From Turnera subulata (taxonomy: Eukaryota; Streptophyta; Magnoliopsida; Malpighiales; Passifloraceae): a stretch of DNA of 64,000 bases. Position 1 is the stretch's first letter. The number at the start of each line of letters is the position of its first letter. Shown here one piece after another: positions 1 to 10,090 of the stretch. The stretch covers positions 144,136-208,135 of the forward strand of contig JAKUCV010001557.1 of the NCBI GenBank assembly GCA_028386065.3, written 5' to 3'. The notes below the pieces were generated by a model. That model worked only from the letters and a program-made list of their open reading frames with translations, was not told the origin of the DNA and made no database searches. The translations under genes were made by a program, and so were the position numbers.

Positions 1-2
1 TG

Positions 3-500
3 TCTAATGAAAATGTTAAGCTTAGAGAAGAAAATAAGTTTTATGGAAAAAGAAGTGCTAACAAACCGGATAACTTAGAATGCACGTCATGCAAATCCTT
101 AAAGAAGCAAGTTGAAAATCTTGAGGCGACATTAAAGAAATTTAATACTCCTCAAAAGAACTTGAATTCCCTCTTAGGTAATTTGCAATCAACTAAAAAA
201 GGAATAGGTTTCATAAATAAACCTAGGAAGAAGAAAGTTGAAACAAATTCAAGGAAACCTAAGATACAACCTAAGGCTCACAAGGTTAGCAATGTGCATA
301 AACATAGACAGCATAATGATTATTATCAACCTAGATGGATGCACAACCCAAATGTTATATGCCATTATTGTAGTAGAGTAGGACACATTGCTCCTGCTTG
401 TTTTACTAGGCATAGGGATTGGGCACAAGAAGAAGCTCATCATTACTATGTTCCTAATCCTCAAGGACCCAAAAAGGTTTGGGTACCAAAAACCCATTGA
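3..500 (+). pseudogene. SIRE-like copia gag, C-terminal part
   Basis: The frame is open from the window edge, so the true start lies to the left. It encodes a lysine-rich gag C-terminus with a CX2CX4HX4C zinc knuckle (CHYCSRVGHIAPAC) near residue 120, followed by the GPKKVWVPKT motif that precedes the protease in SIRE-type copia elements. This region would bind genomic RNA inside the retroelement particle. It ends in TGA (498-500), and the same frame resumes directly with protease-like residues. The element is badly deleted downstream, so this is a relic. Family assignment comes from motif recognition only. Confidence 0.85.
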
Positions 501-682
501 TTTGTTTTGCAGGTATGCTTGAAGGCATCAAGTGTACTTTGGTACCTTGATTGCGGATGCTCCAAGCAGATAACCAAAGAAGCATCCAAGTTCTTAATCA
601 ATTCTTGTAGAAATGCAATGATGAGTGTTTTTTTTGTAGGTACCCTTCATTTAGGCAAAAAGATAGGGGGAACAAAGGGATG
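501..682 (+). pseudogene. SIRE-like copia protease start, truncated
   Basis: Directly after the gag TGA the same frame continues and gives WYLDCGCSK, the degenerate active-site segment of a copia aspartic protease. The family motif is DSG, so the serine has become cysteine. After about 35 residues the resemblance ends. Integrase, reverse transcriptase and RNase H are missing before the 3' LTR, which indicates a large internal deletion. Not functional. Confidence 0.75.
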
Positions 683-1025
683 ATGAAGAACTTCTAAATT
701 TGAGCAGAAGTCTCAATACATCGATGTTGAGTATCACAACATCGATGTTCAGCTAAGCTTTCTAACATTCTTTATTTTGGCACATATAGAAGTGTATAGG
801 TGTAGATAATATGTTGCACTTGTTCAAGCTTCACCTATTTCTTACATAAGCACTTCTCAACCTCTACTTCTCATTATTTCTTTTTGCTAATGACAAAAGG
901 GGGAAGATAAGAAGAAGTATATGCACCAAGTTAGGGGGAATCACAATTTGAAATACATAGGGGGAATTATCCTTATGTTAAACTCATAAAAATTGGCATA
1001 TACTTCTAGTTGTTTGTCATTATCA
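683..1025 (+). other. 3' untranslated internal region of the deleted copia
   Basis: No gene is supported here. It is non-coding sequence between the deletion point and the 3' LTR, with several AAAGGGGGA-type purine runs. Two copies of the palindrome that fills the adjacent LTR occur at about 718 and 738, which links this stretch to the same element. Confidence 0.6.
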
Positions 1026-1038
1026 AAAAGGGGGAAAT
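1026..1038 (+). promoter_or_regulatory. polypurine tract of the copia element
   Basis: AAAAAGGGGGAAA-type purine run directly before the TGTTAGAAC terminus of the LTR. This is the expected plus-strand primer site for reverse transcription. Confidence 0.75.
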
Positions 1039-2722
1039 TGTTAGAACTCATGCCTCCTTGTTTCATTTCAGGGTTTTGATAATGACAAACCTTGGCTCAA
1101 TTGATGACATCCTTGAAGCAAAAAGAAATCAAGCAAAGATCAAGAGCTCAAACAATGTGATCAATTTGAAGCTACAAGCAAGAAGAGAAAGATGAGTTAG
1201 GAACTCAAAATGTACAAGGGCAATGTCAAGCAAAAAGAAGTGAAGTCAAGAACAACTTGCTCAAGAATTGAAGTCAAGAGTTAAAGTGCAAAAAGAGCAA
1301 GAGAAGTTAGGACCCCTTTGTACAAGGTAAAACACTCAACTTCTCTTAGGCATTGGCTCAAAATAAAACAAGTTTTACTCATGCATTTCATAGCATCATT
1401 TCAATCACAAAATGTGTTTTCAAATAATGAACATCGATGTAGTAAGTTTAGACATCGATGTTGCTGCCTTAAAACTTCTTCCAAAACGGGCAGTAAGGTC
1501 TGAACATCGATGTTGGCATCCCAAACATCGATGTTCTCATGACCGTTGCACTTAAAAATGGTCTGCCCGATCAAAACATCGATGTTGTGATTTGAGACAT
1601 CAATGTTCTTCATATTGATTTTTAATCTTTTTGGCAGTAGCTCCAAAACATCAATGTTGGATTATAAAACATCGTTGTTCTTGTGACCGTTGGTCAAAAC
1701 ATCGATGTTGTGATTTCTTCAAGGTTTTCCAAAATTTGACAGAAGCGGAAAAACATTGATGTTCTATTGGAAACATCGATGTTCTAATAATTGATTTCAA
1801 AATGAATTTTGCGGAAGCCAAAAAACATCGAAGTTTCATTTTCCAACATCGATGTTCATGCATAAACCCTTTTTCATCATATTTTTTCGAAGCTCAAAAA
1901 CATCGATGTTGAATTGGAGAACATCGATGTTGAGTGAGAAAACATCGATGTTCTCAATTGCAACATCGATGTTCTACTAGCCGTTGGAGCAATAATTTAA
2001 AATTGCTGGCTAAAACATCGATGTTTAAAGTGAAAACATCGATGTTGTGCCGTTGTAGAAGACAACTTTTTAGCACCCACTATGTCTTGTTTAAGATTGT
2101 TTTTGGGTGGATTTAAAACGGCTTTATAACTTTTCAGAGCTATAAATTGAGCATTTTTAGCTCTGTTTTAAAACGAATCAACTCTCTACTTACATGCATT
2201 CATCTCATACATTCAAATCAATCTTTGTTGAGCCAATATCCTATTGAGGATTTGAGAGTTGCCTTTTAGAGCTTCATTTGTACACTCACATCTGCTCTTT
2301 GAGAGAGACCTATTGTTTGAGTGATTATTGTGTTGTTATACACCTTGAGGGAGGTTAGTTCCCTTGGTTGATTCACAAGAAGAGGTGTATATCTTCTTGT
2401 GTGAAAAATCTTGAAGTGAGGTATCTTCAAGCAAGAGAGCTGAAGTTCATGTGACTTGAACTTTCAGGGTTTAGGATTCTTGTGACTAGAATTCCTAGGT
2501 TGTAAACGGTTTGTTAAGCACCCGTAAGCTTAACGTAGATAGTGAAATCTTCAAATGAGACTTGAAGGGCTGGATTAGCCACACTAGTAGAGTGTGTGTG
2601 AACCAGGATAAATCGCTTGTGTCCTTCTATTTTTCAATTCCGCATTTGATTCCTGCCTATTTCGTTTTTAATTCGATTATCGCTGTTCACCCCCCCTCTA
2701 GCGAAGGGCTATTGTTCTAACA
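1039..2722 (+). mobile_element. SIRE-like copia 3' LTR (1684 bp)
   Basis: The LTR starts TGTTAGAAC after a polypurine tract and ends GTTCTAACA, a matching inverted terminus. At 1684 bp it is long for copia, as expected for the SIRE group. A cluster of a 12-bp palindrome fills 1430-2046. The partner 5' LTR lies left of the window. The sequence after 2722 belongs to a gypsy-type repeat, so this copia is inserted in older gypsy DNA. Confidence 0.85.
1430..2046. repeat. cluster of the 12-bp palindrome AACATCGATGTT
   Basis: By my reading about 19 copies of AACATCGATGTT lie here, about 12 exact and the rest with one or two changes. They often sit in pairs about 20-23 bp apart. Two more copies lie upstream of the LTR near 718 and 738. 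The intervening DNA is not repetitive, so this is a dispersed short motif rather than a tandem satellite. Short open frames across it are artefacts of the repeat. Confidence 0.9.
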
Positions 2723-4310
2723 GACACACTCGCCTTTTACCTCTCTTGAAATCTCACTGTATTTATCTTTTGGGATTAGTAACACTTAATCAAATAATAA
2801 ACAACCTGAAACGCTTCGAAAAAGAATCAAGGAAATCCTATCAAGAATATAGACAATTCAACTCTAGAGGCAAAATAAACTCCTAAAAGAAAAGATAGTC
2901 ACACACAATGAACAAGAAAATTGTATGTGAAGATTCTTGTAATAATTGAACAATTAGAGACAAAGATTGCTCAATTAGAAAAGCTGAAAAGAAAACACAA
3001 CAAATAAGCATAAACAAAGAAAGTTACCCAATTAGATACCCTAACAACCCACGGAAAGTATCCCAATCAAGCAACAATTCCTGCAATTCACACACACTTG
3101 CCGAATTCTCCAATCAAACAACAAGTCGATTTCTCTTTTTTATATGTATAATTTGCTGCCAAGTCGATTACACCAACAACACAAACAACCAACTCAAGAA
3201 TTCCACTTCTCCACCAATTCGATTACACAAAACACAATTGCAGCAACTTTTTTTATATACATAATATATGAAATCGACAAGATAAATAAAAGAAAACAAA
3301 AATTGACAATTTTTTTTATAATAATTGTGACAACAGCAAGAAACTCAAGAACAAAATTTAAACTGCAGAAAAAAATAAAGGGATACGTAGTTGAAATTGA
3401 TACCTAGGCTCCGCTACCAAGATGGATACGGCAACACTACCAGAACGAAGCTAGATAGCACCTCCAAATCAATCAAGGTCTCCAAGATCAGTAACCAATT
3501 GAACCAAATTAGGGTTTCAGCAATTACCTCTATCACCTCAAAACAAAGCAAAGTTGTTAATCAACAATAGAGTAATAATAGTTAGGAATCTTGAATACGC
3601 CACAAGCAAATCAATCACTTGATAAGTAAATACAATCGCTAAAATAAACAAGAGAGAAATCCATCTATCTTGCAAAACAAGGTTCATGAGAACCTCCAAC
3701 TTTATCAGCAAAATAGCTATCAAAAAACAATATTCATCATCGGTTGAAATATGAACCCCAAGGGTCTTATTTATACCAATCTAGTACTAAACCCTAATGG
3801 ACTTGGAATAATAAAATCAAGTAAAAGACTTCATGTTACTATTCACACGGGTACTATTCACGTGAATAGTAACCCTAGCTCCTAATTGGATTGGATTTGT
3901 AATTCTAATTTCCTAATGGACTAGGCTAAAATAAATAAAAATAAGTCCAACTTAAATAACTAAAGCCCAACAAGTAATAAATCCAAACTGAATTTTCGGA
4001 CAGAATTTTTCCGTCGAATTCAAGTGAACTTTAGATAAAGAAAACGGTAGATTTAGCTTCTAAGCTCAACATGAAAGTTGTAGATGTTTCTCATATCTTT
4101 CCACAGAGTCTAAGATCACATCAGTCGGACTTCTAGAGCTCGAGATATTAATTTATTTCTGAGACTTCGCGCTCTAGGAATTTCTGCACGTGTTCTTCGT
4201 GTCCTTAGCTTTGATCTCCATCTCTTCTTGAATTTCTTGTGAGTATGATTCTTGGATATGATTCTTAAAGTGAGATTGTGATGATGAACATTGAGCTTGT
4301 TAGAATACAT
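2723..4310 (-). mobile_element. Ty3/gypsy LTR (copy A) plus leader
   Basis: Diverged copy of an LTR family that recurs at 5130-6077, 7490-8417 and 8966-9915. The LTR proper is about 3034-4310. The part at 2723-3033 matches the leader at 4868-5129. A shared landmark is the segment with TTTTCGGACAGAATTTTTCC near 3993, also present near 5760. The left edge is cut by the copia insertion. No coding sequence seen. Confidence 0.7.
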
Positions 4311-4867
4311 CTAAGTTCCATGCTTGTCGCCCTTACTTCCTCCATAGTCGCCTTGGCGAGTATCATTCCTCGAGCCTCTAAGCCTGCCTCCATTTGCATC
4401 ATATCTCTATCCCCACGATCTCTTCGATCATCTCTGCCATATCTTCCATATCTACCTTGCCATTGGTCTTTTCGGTCATCGTCTTCATCTTCATCAAATA
4501 GTTGACCTCTTATAGCCGGTGGTAGATTTCCTCCTACTCTCCTAGGTGGTGGAATGATTTGTCGTCCTCTTCTAATTACTGCGGGTGGAATAGCCTCCTC
4601 AACATCAGCAACAACTTCTTGATGTTCAACTCTAACTTGCTGATTATGTGGAGGTTGATTGACTATTGGAGCCTCCTCTCTTGGTGCTATCCTAGCAGTA
4701 GAGAGTTCTTGGATGGACTACTCTTGTCTATCTATTCTTGTACTCAACTCATGTGTCCTCCTGTCTATCTTGTCATTCATATCTTGGAATTGAGTATCCA
4801 TTCTATCGAAAATTTCCCGCAAAGATGACATTGTAGCAGGCCTCTCGTCATCATTAGATCCAACCAT
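4311..4867 (-). pseudogene. Ty3/gypsy gag, N-terminal fragment
   Basis: Read from the ATG at 4867, the frame gives a gag-like N-terminus with an amphipathic segment (LREIFDRMDTQFQDMND), then a proline/arginine-rich region and an acidic-arginine stretch. One in-frame stop interrupts it about 50 codons in, and the sequence ends abruptly in LTR copy A, so capsid, zinc knuckle and pol are missing. It lies just downstream of the leader of LTR copy B. Identification rests on position and composition. Confidence 0.6.
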
Positions 4868-6077
4868 GATGTAATAAATGCAAGAAACTGGTTAGTAGAA
4901 AAGCCCCTCACGTGTATCTCTCGTGTTTGTCTCTCGTGGCTATTGATGATTCACTCACCTTTTTTCTCTCTTGAAATCTAAATGTGTTTATTCTTTGGGA
5001 TCAGTAACACTTAATCAAATAATAACAACCTGCAGCACTTCAAGAAAGAGTCAAAGAATTCCTAGCATGAAATAGATAATTTAAATTCTAGAGGCAAGTT
5101 AACTCCAAGAAAAAAAAATAGCCACACCCTAATACGATAGCAACCCTAGAATCAGCAGTAGAATCACCTCCATCTCAATCTGCTTGTCTCGATCTTCAAT
5201 CTCAATCAAATTAATGTGTATTCCACCCTTCACCTCCTAATCAATAAGGATTAGACAACAAAGCAGCAAGAATTCACAGAAAGCTTTAGTGAATCTATTC
5301 TTCACCTCCTAAACAGTAAGGGATAGGCAACAAAAAGACTAGAAAAACAAGGATTAGAATTAACGCCACAAGCAAGAATTACTTGATAAGTAAATTCAAA
5401 ACCCTAATATAAAACCAAGAGAATCACTCTCTCAATCGATTGAATCCACAATCTAAGACAACCTCAAAGGCAATTTTTGTTCTCAATAATAGTCATGTTC
5501 ACCATGTTTTTGGCACCCTAATAACCTATTTATACTACCCTAAAGTTAGAACCCACAACTCCAACATGGACTAGGATTTGACTTTTTAAATCCAACAACT
5601 TATTGGACTAATTAAAACCCAACAAATAATTAACCCAACTAAATAAACTAAAACCCACAAATAATAACCCAAACATAGTCCAAGACGAAATTATTGTCCA
5701 AAAAAACAATGAAATCCAACTAAAAGCACTTAAGCCCAAATAATAAAACTAAATCGAATTTTCGGACAGAATCTGTCCGTCGACTTCAAGTGAATTTTAG
5801 ATAATGAAATTCGCATATTCAGCTTCTGAGCTCAAAATGAAAGTTGTATATCTTTCTCTTAGCTTTCCATAGAGTCCAAGATCGCAGCAATCCGACTTCT
5901 AGCGCTCGAGATATGAATTTATTTTCGAGACTGCATGCTCCAGGAATTTCTACACTTGTTCTTCGCGTCCTCGGCTTTGATCTCCATCTCTTCTTGAATT
6001 TTTTGTGAGATCATATCTTGGGCAAGATTCTGAAAGTGAGCTTGCCATCTCCAAGCTTGCCTTGGCGATTTGCATCA
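4868..6077 (-). mobile_element. Ty3/gypsy LTR (copy B) plus leader
   Basis: LTR about 5130-6077 on the minus strand. The right end TTGCATCA matches the terminus of copies C and D; the left end is TAATACGATAGC where the family has TGATAC. The leader is 4868-5129, then gag follows. The same LTR is also preceded (6078-6424) by the end of a pol gene, so it sits between one element's pol and another's gag, as expected after recombination between related copies. Confidence 0.7.
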
Positions 6078-6530
6078 TTATCTAAGTCTGCAAGCATGTA
6101 AGATTTTTCGTTAATGTGCTTCATCACTTGGAATGGTCCCTCTCCTCCAAGATCAATCTTAGAATTCCATTACTCGAGCTTCTTGAGATGTGCCCAAATC
6201 CAATCTCCAGGTTGAAAGATTATCACTTGGCGCCTTGGATCAACCTTTGGAATATGCTTCTTGTGCCAGGATCCCTTAGGCAACTGAACCTTCTCTTTTG
6301 GTTCACCAATGGATGTAGGACTAGGCAACTCTTTTACTTTATGTACTACTCCACCAGGTTCAACTTCATGCATCTTCTCCTTAGGTTGGAGCTTTCCAAT
6401 CTTGATTTGGCCTCCATCTAACATGAATGTCTTCCATTGGCGCCAAAGCTTTCCTCCTTTACAATCTAGGTGCGCGACTTGTATGGATTGTCAGCGAAAT
6501 CCTTTGCTCCATGTAGCATCAACACCTTAG
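6078..6530 (-). pseudogene. Ty3/gypsy integrase C-terminal fragment
   Basis: The minus frame contains PGDWIWAHLKK, then (after a stop) GGEGPFQVMKHINEKSYML. This is the pattern of the integrase C-terminal domain of plant Ty3/gypsy polyproteins (GDLVWVHLRK... GPFxVLxxINDNAY). The catalytic core is absent. The frame runs into LTR copy B downstream. At least one stop interrupts it. Relic of an integrase that would have inserted the cDNA into chromatin. Confidence 0.75.
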
Positions 6531-6930
6531 GATAATTACCCTTGTAAAACTGCAAAGAAACAACAACAAAACTAGAAAGACAAGGGTGAGTGTTAGCTTT
6601 AAACCAAGCTTCCTTGTACAAAAGTACAAACAAGCACTTCTTTTCCTCAAAGATATCCTTCTCATCTCTCTTTTTTGCAACAAAGATTTGTTTCTTTTTA
6701 CTCTTTTCTCTTCTCTCAATGGTATCGACAAGCACCAACTTCTTTCCACTCTCTTTTTTCTTTCTAGCTCTCAACTTCCTCTTTCTTTTCTTTATCCTCA
6801 AATTTTTCTTTTGAGCTCTCCTCTCCTTTTGCAAGGCTCTCAGCCTCCCTCTCTTGCTCACCTTTTGCAAGGCTCTCAACCTTCCTCTCTTCCTTACTAT
6901 CCTCCCAACCTTCGATTAACTTCGTAAAAT
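6531..6930 (-). pseudogene. Ty3/gypsy pol linker fragment before RT
   Basis: A highly charged minus-strand frame (lysine/arginine-rich, with KKLVLVDTIERREK) ends in LLYKEAWFKANTHPCLSS. This resembles the linker between protease and reverse transcriptase in plant gypsy elements, where a similar LLYKEAYFNTN motif occurs. It is joined to integrase C-terminal sequence with RT and RNase H missing, so an internal deletion is inferred. The charged composition alone would not support the call; the motif does. Confidence 0.55.
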
Positions 6931-7201
6931 TTGCAACAACAAATTGGACTAATTAAAACCCAACAAAATAAACTAAAGTCCATAATTGTTTAAGACCCAA
7001 ATAACAATAAAAACCCAAATAATAAAAGACCTATGCCAAAATTTATTTAATTATTTTTATATAATAAAATCGGCAAATTGTTTATAAAATAAAAGGGGTA
7101 TGTCGACATGGGGCCCACATGCTCCAGTCGACTAGGCTTCTTCTCCAATGATAGAAACACATGTTGCTTTCTTCTTGTACTCTTCTCTAATGCAAATCAC
7201 T
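6931..7201 (-). mobile_element. fragment of the gypsy LTR family (copy E)
   Basis: AT-rich sequence with repeated 'aacccaa'/'aataaac' and a GTCGACATGGG-type block that matches part of solo LTR 7490-8417 (near 8163-8210). It ends where the hAT-like element is inserted. No coding potential. Confidence 0.55.
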
Positions 7202-7209
7202 GAAGCAAG

Positions 7210-8940
7210 CAGAGACGGATCCATGAATAATTTTTAGTGTAGGCAAAACCAAATTAAAAACTATAATCATTTTAATCCAAATAACATGAATAGATATAGA
7301 AATTATATTGATAAATATTGAAACTAATTAAGGTTGTTCTTGAATATTATAAATGAATTATGCAAGCAACTTTTCACAATGTTTATTGTTGAGATATCGG
7401 TTGCAATTACAACGGGAGGGATCAAAGTAATTTTTTCTAAAAAAATTGAGACTTTGAGATGTAGAATGGTACTCTCCCAAGAAAAGTTGTGATACAGCAA
7501 CAAACCTAGAATCCTTCTAGAATCACCTCTGCAACTAATTGATCCCAAGATCTTCAATCTCCAATCAAACTAGGTTTTAGTGACCCTATTATTCGCCTCC
7601 TAATCTCTATGGAATAGGCAACAAACAATGAGAATTACAGGGGGTTAATTAAACGCCACAAGAATGATTTCTTGATAAGTGAAATTAATCCCAAAGAATT
7701 AAGTAAAGAGAATCCCTCCCTTTGTTTTTGATTGCATCTCACAACAAGGAAGAACACCTTGAAAAAGGTAAACGTTTTCTTTATTTTCTAAAATCTGAAT
7801 TGTCTCTAAAATAATACATAAGTTTGGCTTTTATACTAGAGGCCAAAACCCTAAAAAAAATACTAAAGATAGACAGGTACTATTCACCCAGTTACTATTC
7901 ACGTGAATAGTAACCCTAGCTCCTAAGTGGATTAGATTAGTTAATCCAATCACCTAATGGACTAGGCCTAATTAACTAAATTAAAACCCAACATAAATAA
8001 AGTCTCAGCCCAACAATTGGCCTTATTAATGACCCAACTAAATAAAACTAAATCCCACATTAATCAACCCAATTAATTGGACTAGACCCAAATAACTAAA
8101 GGGGCCAAAATTATTAACTCCATAATTATAAAATTCAGCTAATAATTATAAAACCAAATAAACTAAGTCGGCATGGGCCCCTAACTGAAGGATGCCAAGT
8201 CGACATGGCATTCTCTATGGTTGATCATCATGGTGGCTTCTCATTAAACTCCTTTCCAAGCTTGCTTAACTTGATCTCTTGAAGTTCTTGTTCAATCCAA
8301 GCTTCTGCAAAGTGATTCTTCTTATGCATCTTTGAACAAGCCCATGAGAATGAATCTTGAAGCATGAATTTGCTATCAACTCCTTCTCTTGAGCTTGGTG
8401 TATCCTTGGTTGCATCAAGTTGTTATTTTGAATTTGAGTTTGTGGGTGAAAGGAAAACCAATTATTGAGTTGAAGTTAAAAAGAGCATTGAAAATAAAGT
8501 TTCACTTGGATTTAGTTGGTAGGAAATAATTTTACATGAGAGAAATTCTGTTCTTAGTATATAACGAAAAAAAATGAAAACCTCCTATTAAAATTGGTGC
8601 CTGTGTGTAATTTTTAAACCAAACCCATATTGAAAAACACAAAAGCTGCAAAAATTAAATTGTAAGGGCTATTTAAAAAAAAACTAACAATTTTAATTAC
8701 ACGAAAACAAAATTTATGATAGATTAATATTAAAGGATAGGGATTAGTTACTTGTGTCAATCATAAATACTATTATACTCATCTACTCTTTCTTTCCTTT
8801 TATCACTTGTTTTATACATAACTGTAGCTAAATTAAAGCTAAAAGCTTTGTGATTGAAATCAATCTAATGCAATTTTTATTTTTGTAAGGATCTAGTGTA
8901 GTCACCTGCCTACGGTGACTACACCGTGGATCCGTCTCTA
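7210..8940. mobile_element. non-autonomous hAT-like DNA transposon
   Basis: The ends are imperfect inverted repeats: CAGAGACGGATCCA on the left and TGGATCCGTCTCTA on the right, differing only at the outermost base. They are flanked by a perfect 8-bp duplication GAAGCAAG at 7202-7209 and 8941-8948. An 8-bp TSD and a CAGNGNCGGA-type terminus are typical of hAT elements of the Tip100 kind. No transposase remains. A gypsy solo LTR accounts for 928 bp of it, so the original element was about 800 bp. Confidence 0.9.
7490..8417 (-). mobile_element. Ty3/gypsy solo LTR (copy D) inside the hAT element
   Basis: LTR with termini TGATACAGC and GCATCA, flanked on both sides by the 5-bp duplication AGTTG (7485-7489 and 8418-8422). 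No internal domain is present, so it is a solo LTR left by LTR-LTR recombination. It belongs to the same family as copies A, B and C. Its clean TSD defines the family's termini and helped place the others. Confidence 0.88.
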
Positions 8941-8965
8941 GAAGCAAGCTTTGAGACTTAGATAA

Positions 8966-9915
8966 TGATGCAAATCGCCAAGGAAAGTTTGGAGATGGCA
9001 AGCTCACTTTTAGAATCTTGCCCAAGATACGTTCTAACAAGAAATTCAAGAAGAGATGGAGATCAAGCTTGGAGAAGAACATGAACGCGAAGAACTCGCA
9101 CAAAGTTCCTGAAGCGCGCAGTCTCGGGAAAAACTTCATATCTCGAGTTATACACATCTATTTGCTGCGATCTTGGACTCTATAGAAAGCTAACAGAAAG
9201 ATCTAAAACTTTCATGTTGAGCTCAGGAGCTGAATCTGTTGATTTCATTATTTAGAATTCACTTGAATTCGACAGACAGATTCTGTCCGAAAATTCGGTT
9301 TAGTTTCATTATTTAGGCTTAAGTGCTTTTAGTTGGATTTTATTTTTTTTGGGACAATAATTTCATCTTGGACTATATTTGGGTTATATTTGTGTGCTTT
9401 AGTTTATTTTTTGGGTTTATTATTTGTTGGGTTTTAATTAGTCCAATAAGTTGTTGGATTTAAAAAGTCAAACCCTAGTCCCTGTTAGAGTTGTGGGTTC
9501 TGACTTTAGGGTAGTATAAATAGGTTATTAGGGTGCCAAAAACGTGGATAACATGAATTATTGAGAATAAAAATTACCTTTGAGGTTTTCTATGATTGTG
9601 GATCCAATCGATTGAGAGAGTGATTCTCTTGGTTTTATATTAGGGTTTGAGTTTACTTATCAAGTAATTCTTGCTTGTGGCGTTAATTTTAATCCTTGTG
9701 TTTCTAATCTCTTTGTTGTCTATCCCTTGCTGTTTAGGAGGTGAAGAATAGATTCACTAAATTCTTTGTGAATTCTTGCTGCTTTGTTGTCTAATCCTTG
9801 CTGATTAGGAGGTGAAGGGCGGAATACACATCAGTTTGATTGAGATTGAAGATCGAGACAAGCAGATTGATACGGAGGTGATTCTAGTTCTGATTCTAGG
9901 GTTGTTGTCGTATCA
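8966..9915 (+). mobile_element. Ty3/gypsy LTR (copy C), plus orientation
   Basis: Starts TGATGCAAATCGCC and ends TTGTCGTATCA, the same family as B and D but in the opposite direction, giving a large inverted repeat with copy B. The sequence just before it (GACTTAGATAA) also precedes copy B, so it is probably a 3' LTR with only a few bases of internal sequence left. The flanking 5-mers (GATAA and CTCTA) do not match, so it is not a simple solo LTR. Confidence 0.75.
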
Positions 9916-10090
9916 CTCTAAGCTTGATCATCTTGTCTTCTTGCAATTCTTGATTAACCCTAACTTTAACAAAGAGCAGCTTGTGGTTCTTAATCATGTC
10001 CAATCGAGCCCTTGTGATAGGTCCTTGAGGCAAGATAGTGGCGCCATCTCTATCTTCAATTCCACTTGGTGCTTGCTTGCTTGAATCATA
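9916..10090. other. unassigned stretch between LTRs
   Basis: No gene, TIR or LTR end could be supported. The sequence does not match the leader seen beside copies A and B. Confidence 0.4.

Noticed and set aside
1401..1863. Short open frames with repeated NIDV or HRC residues
   Set aside because: They are translations of the AACATCGATGTT palindrome cluster, not proteins.
1430..2046. Possible CRISPR-like array
   Set aside because: Spacers are uneven, repeats are 12-bp perfect palindromes within a plant LTR, and no cas genes exist here.
4559..4828. Plus-strand open frame of 89 codons
   Set aside because: Antisense to the gypsy gag fragment read from 4867 on the minus strand.
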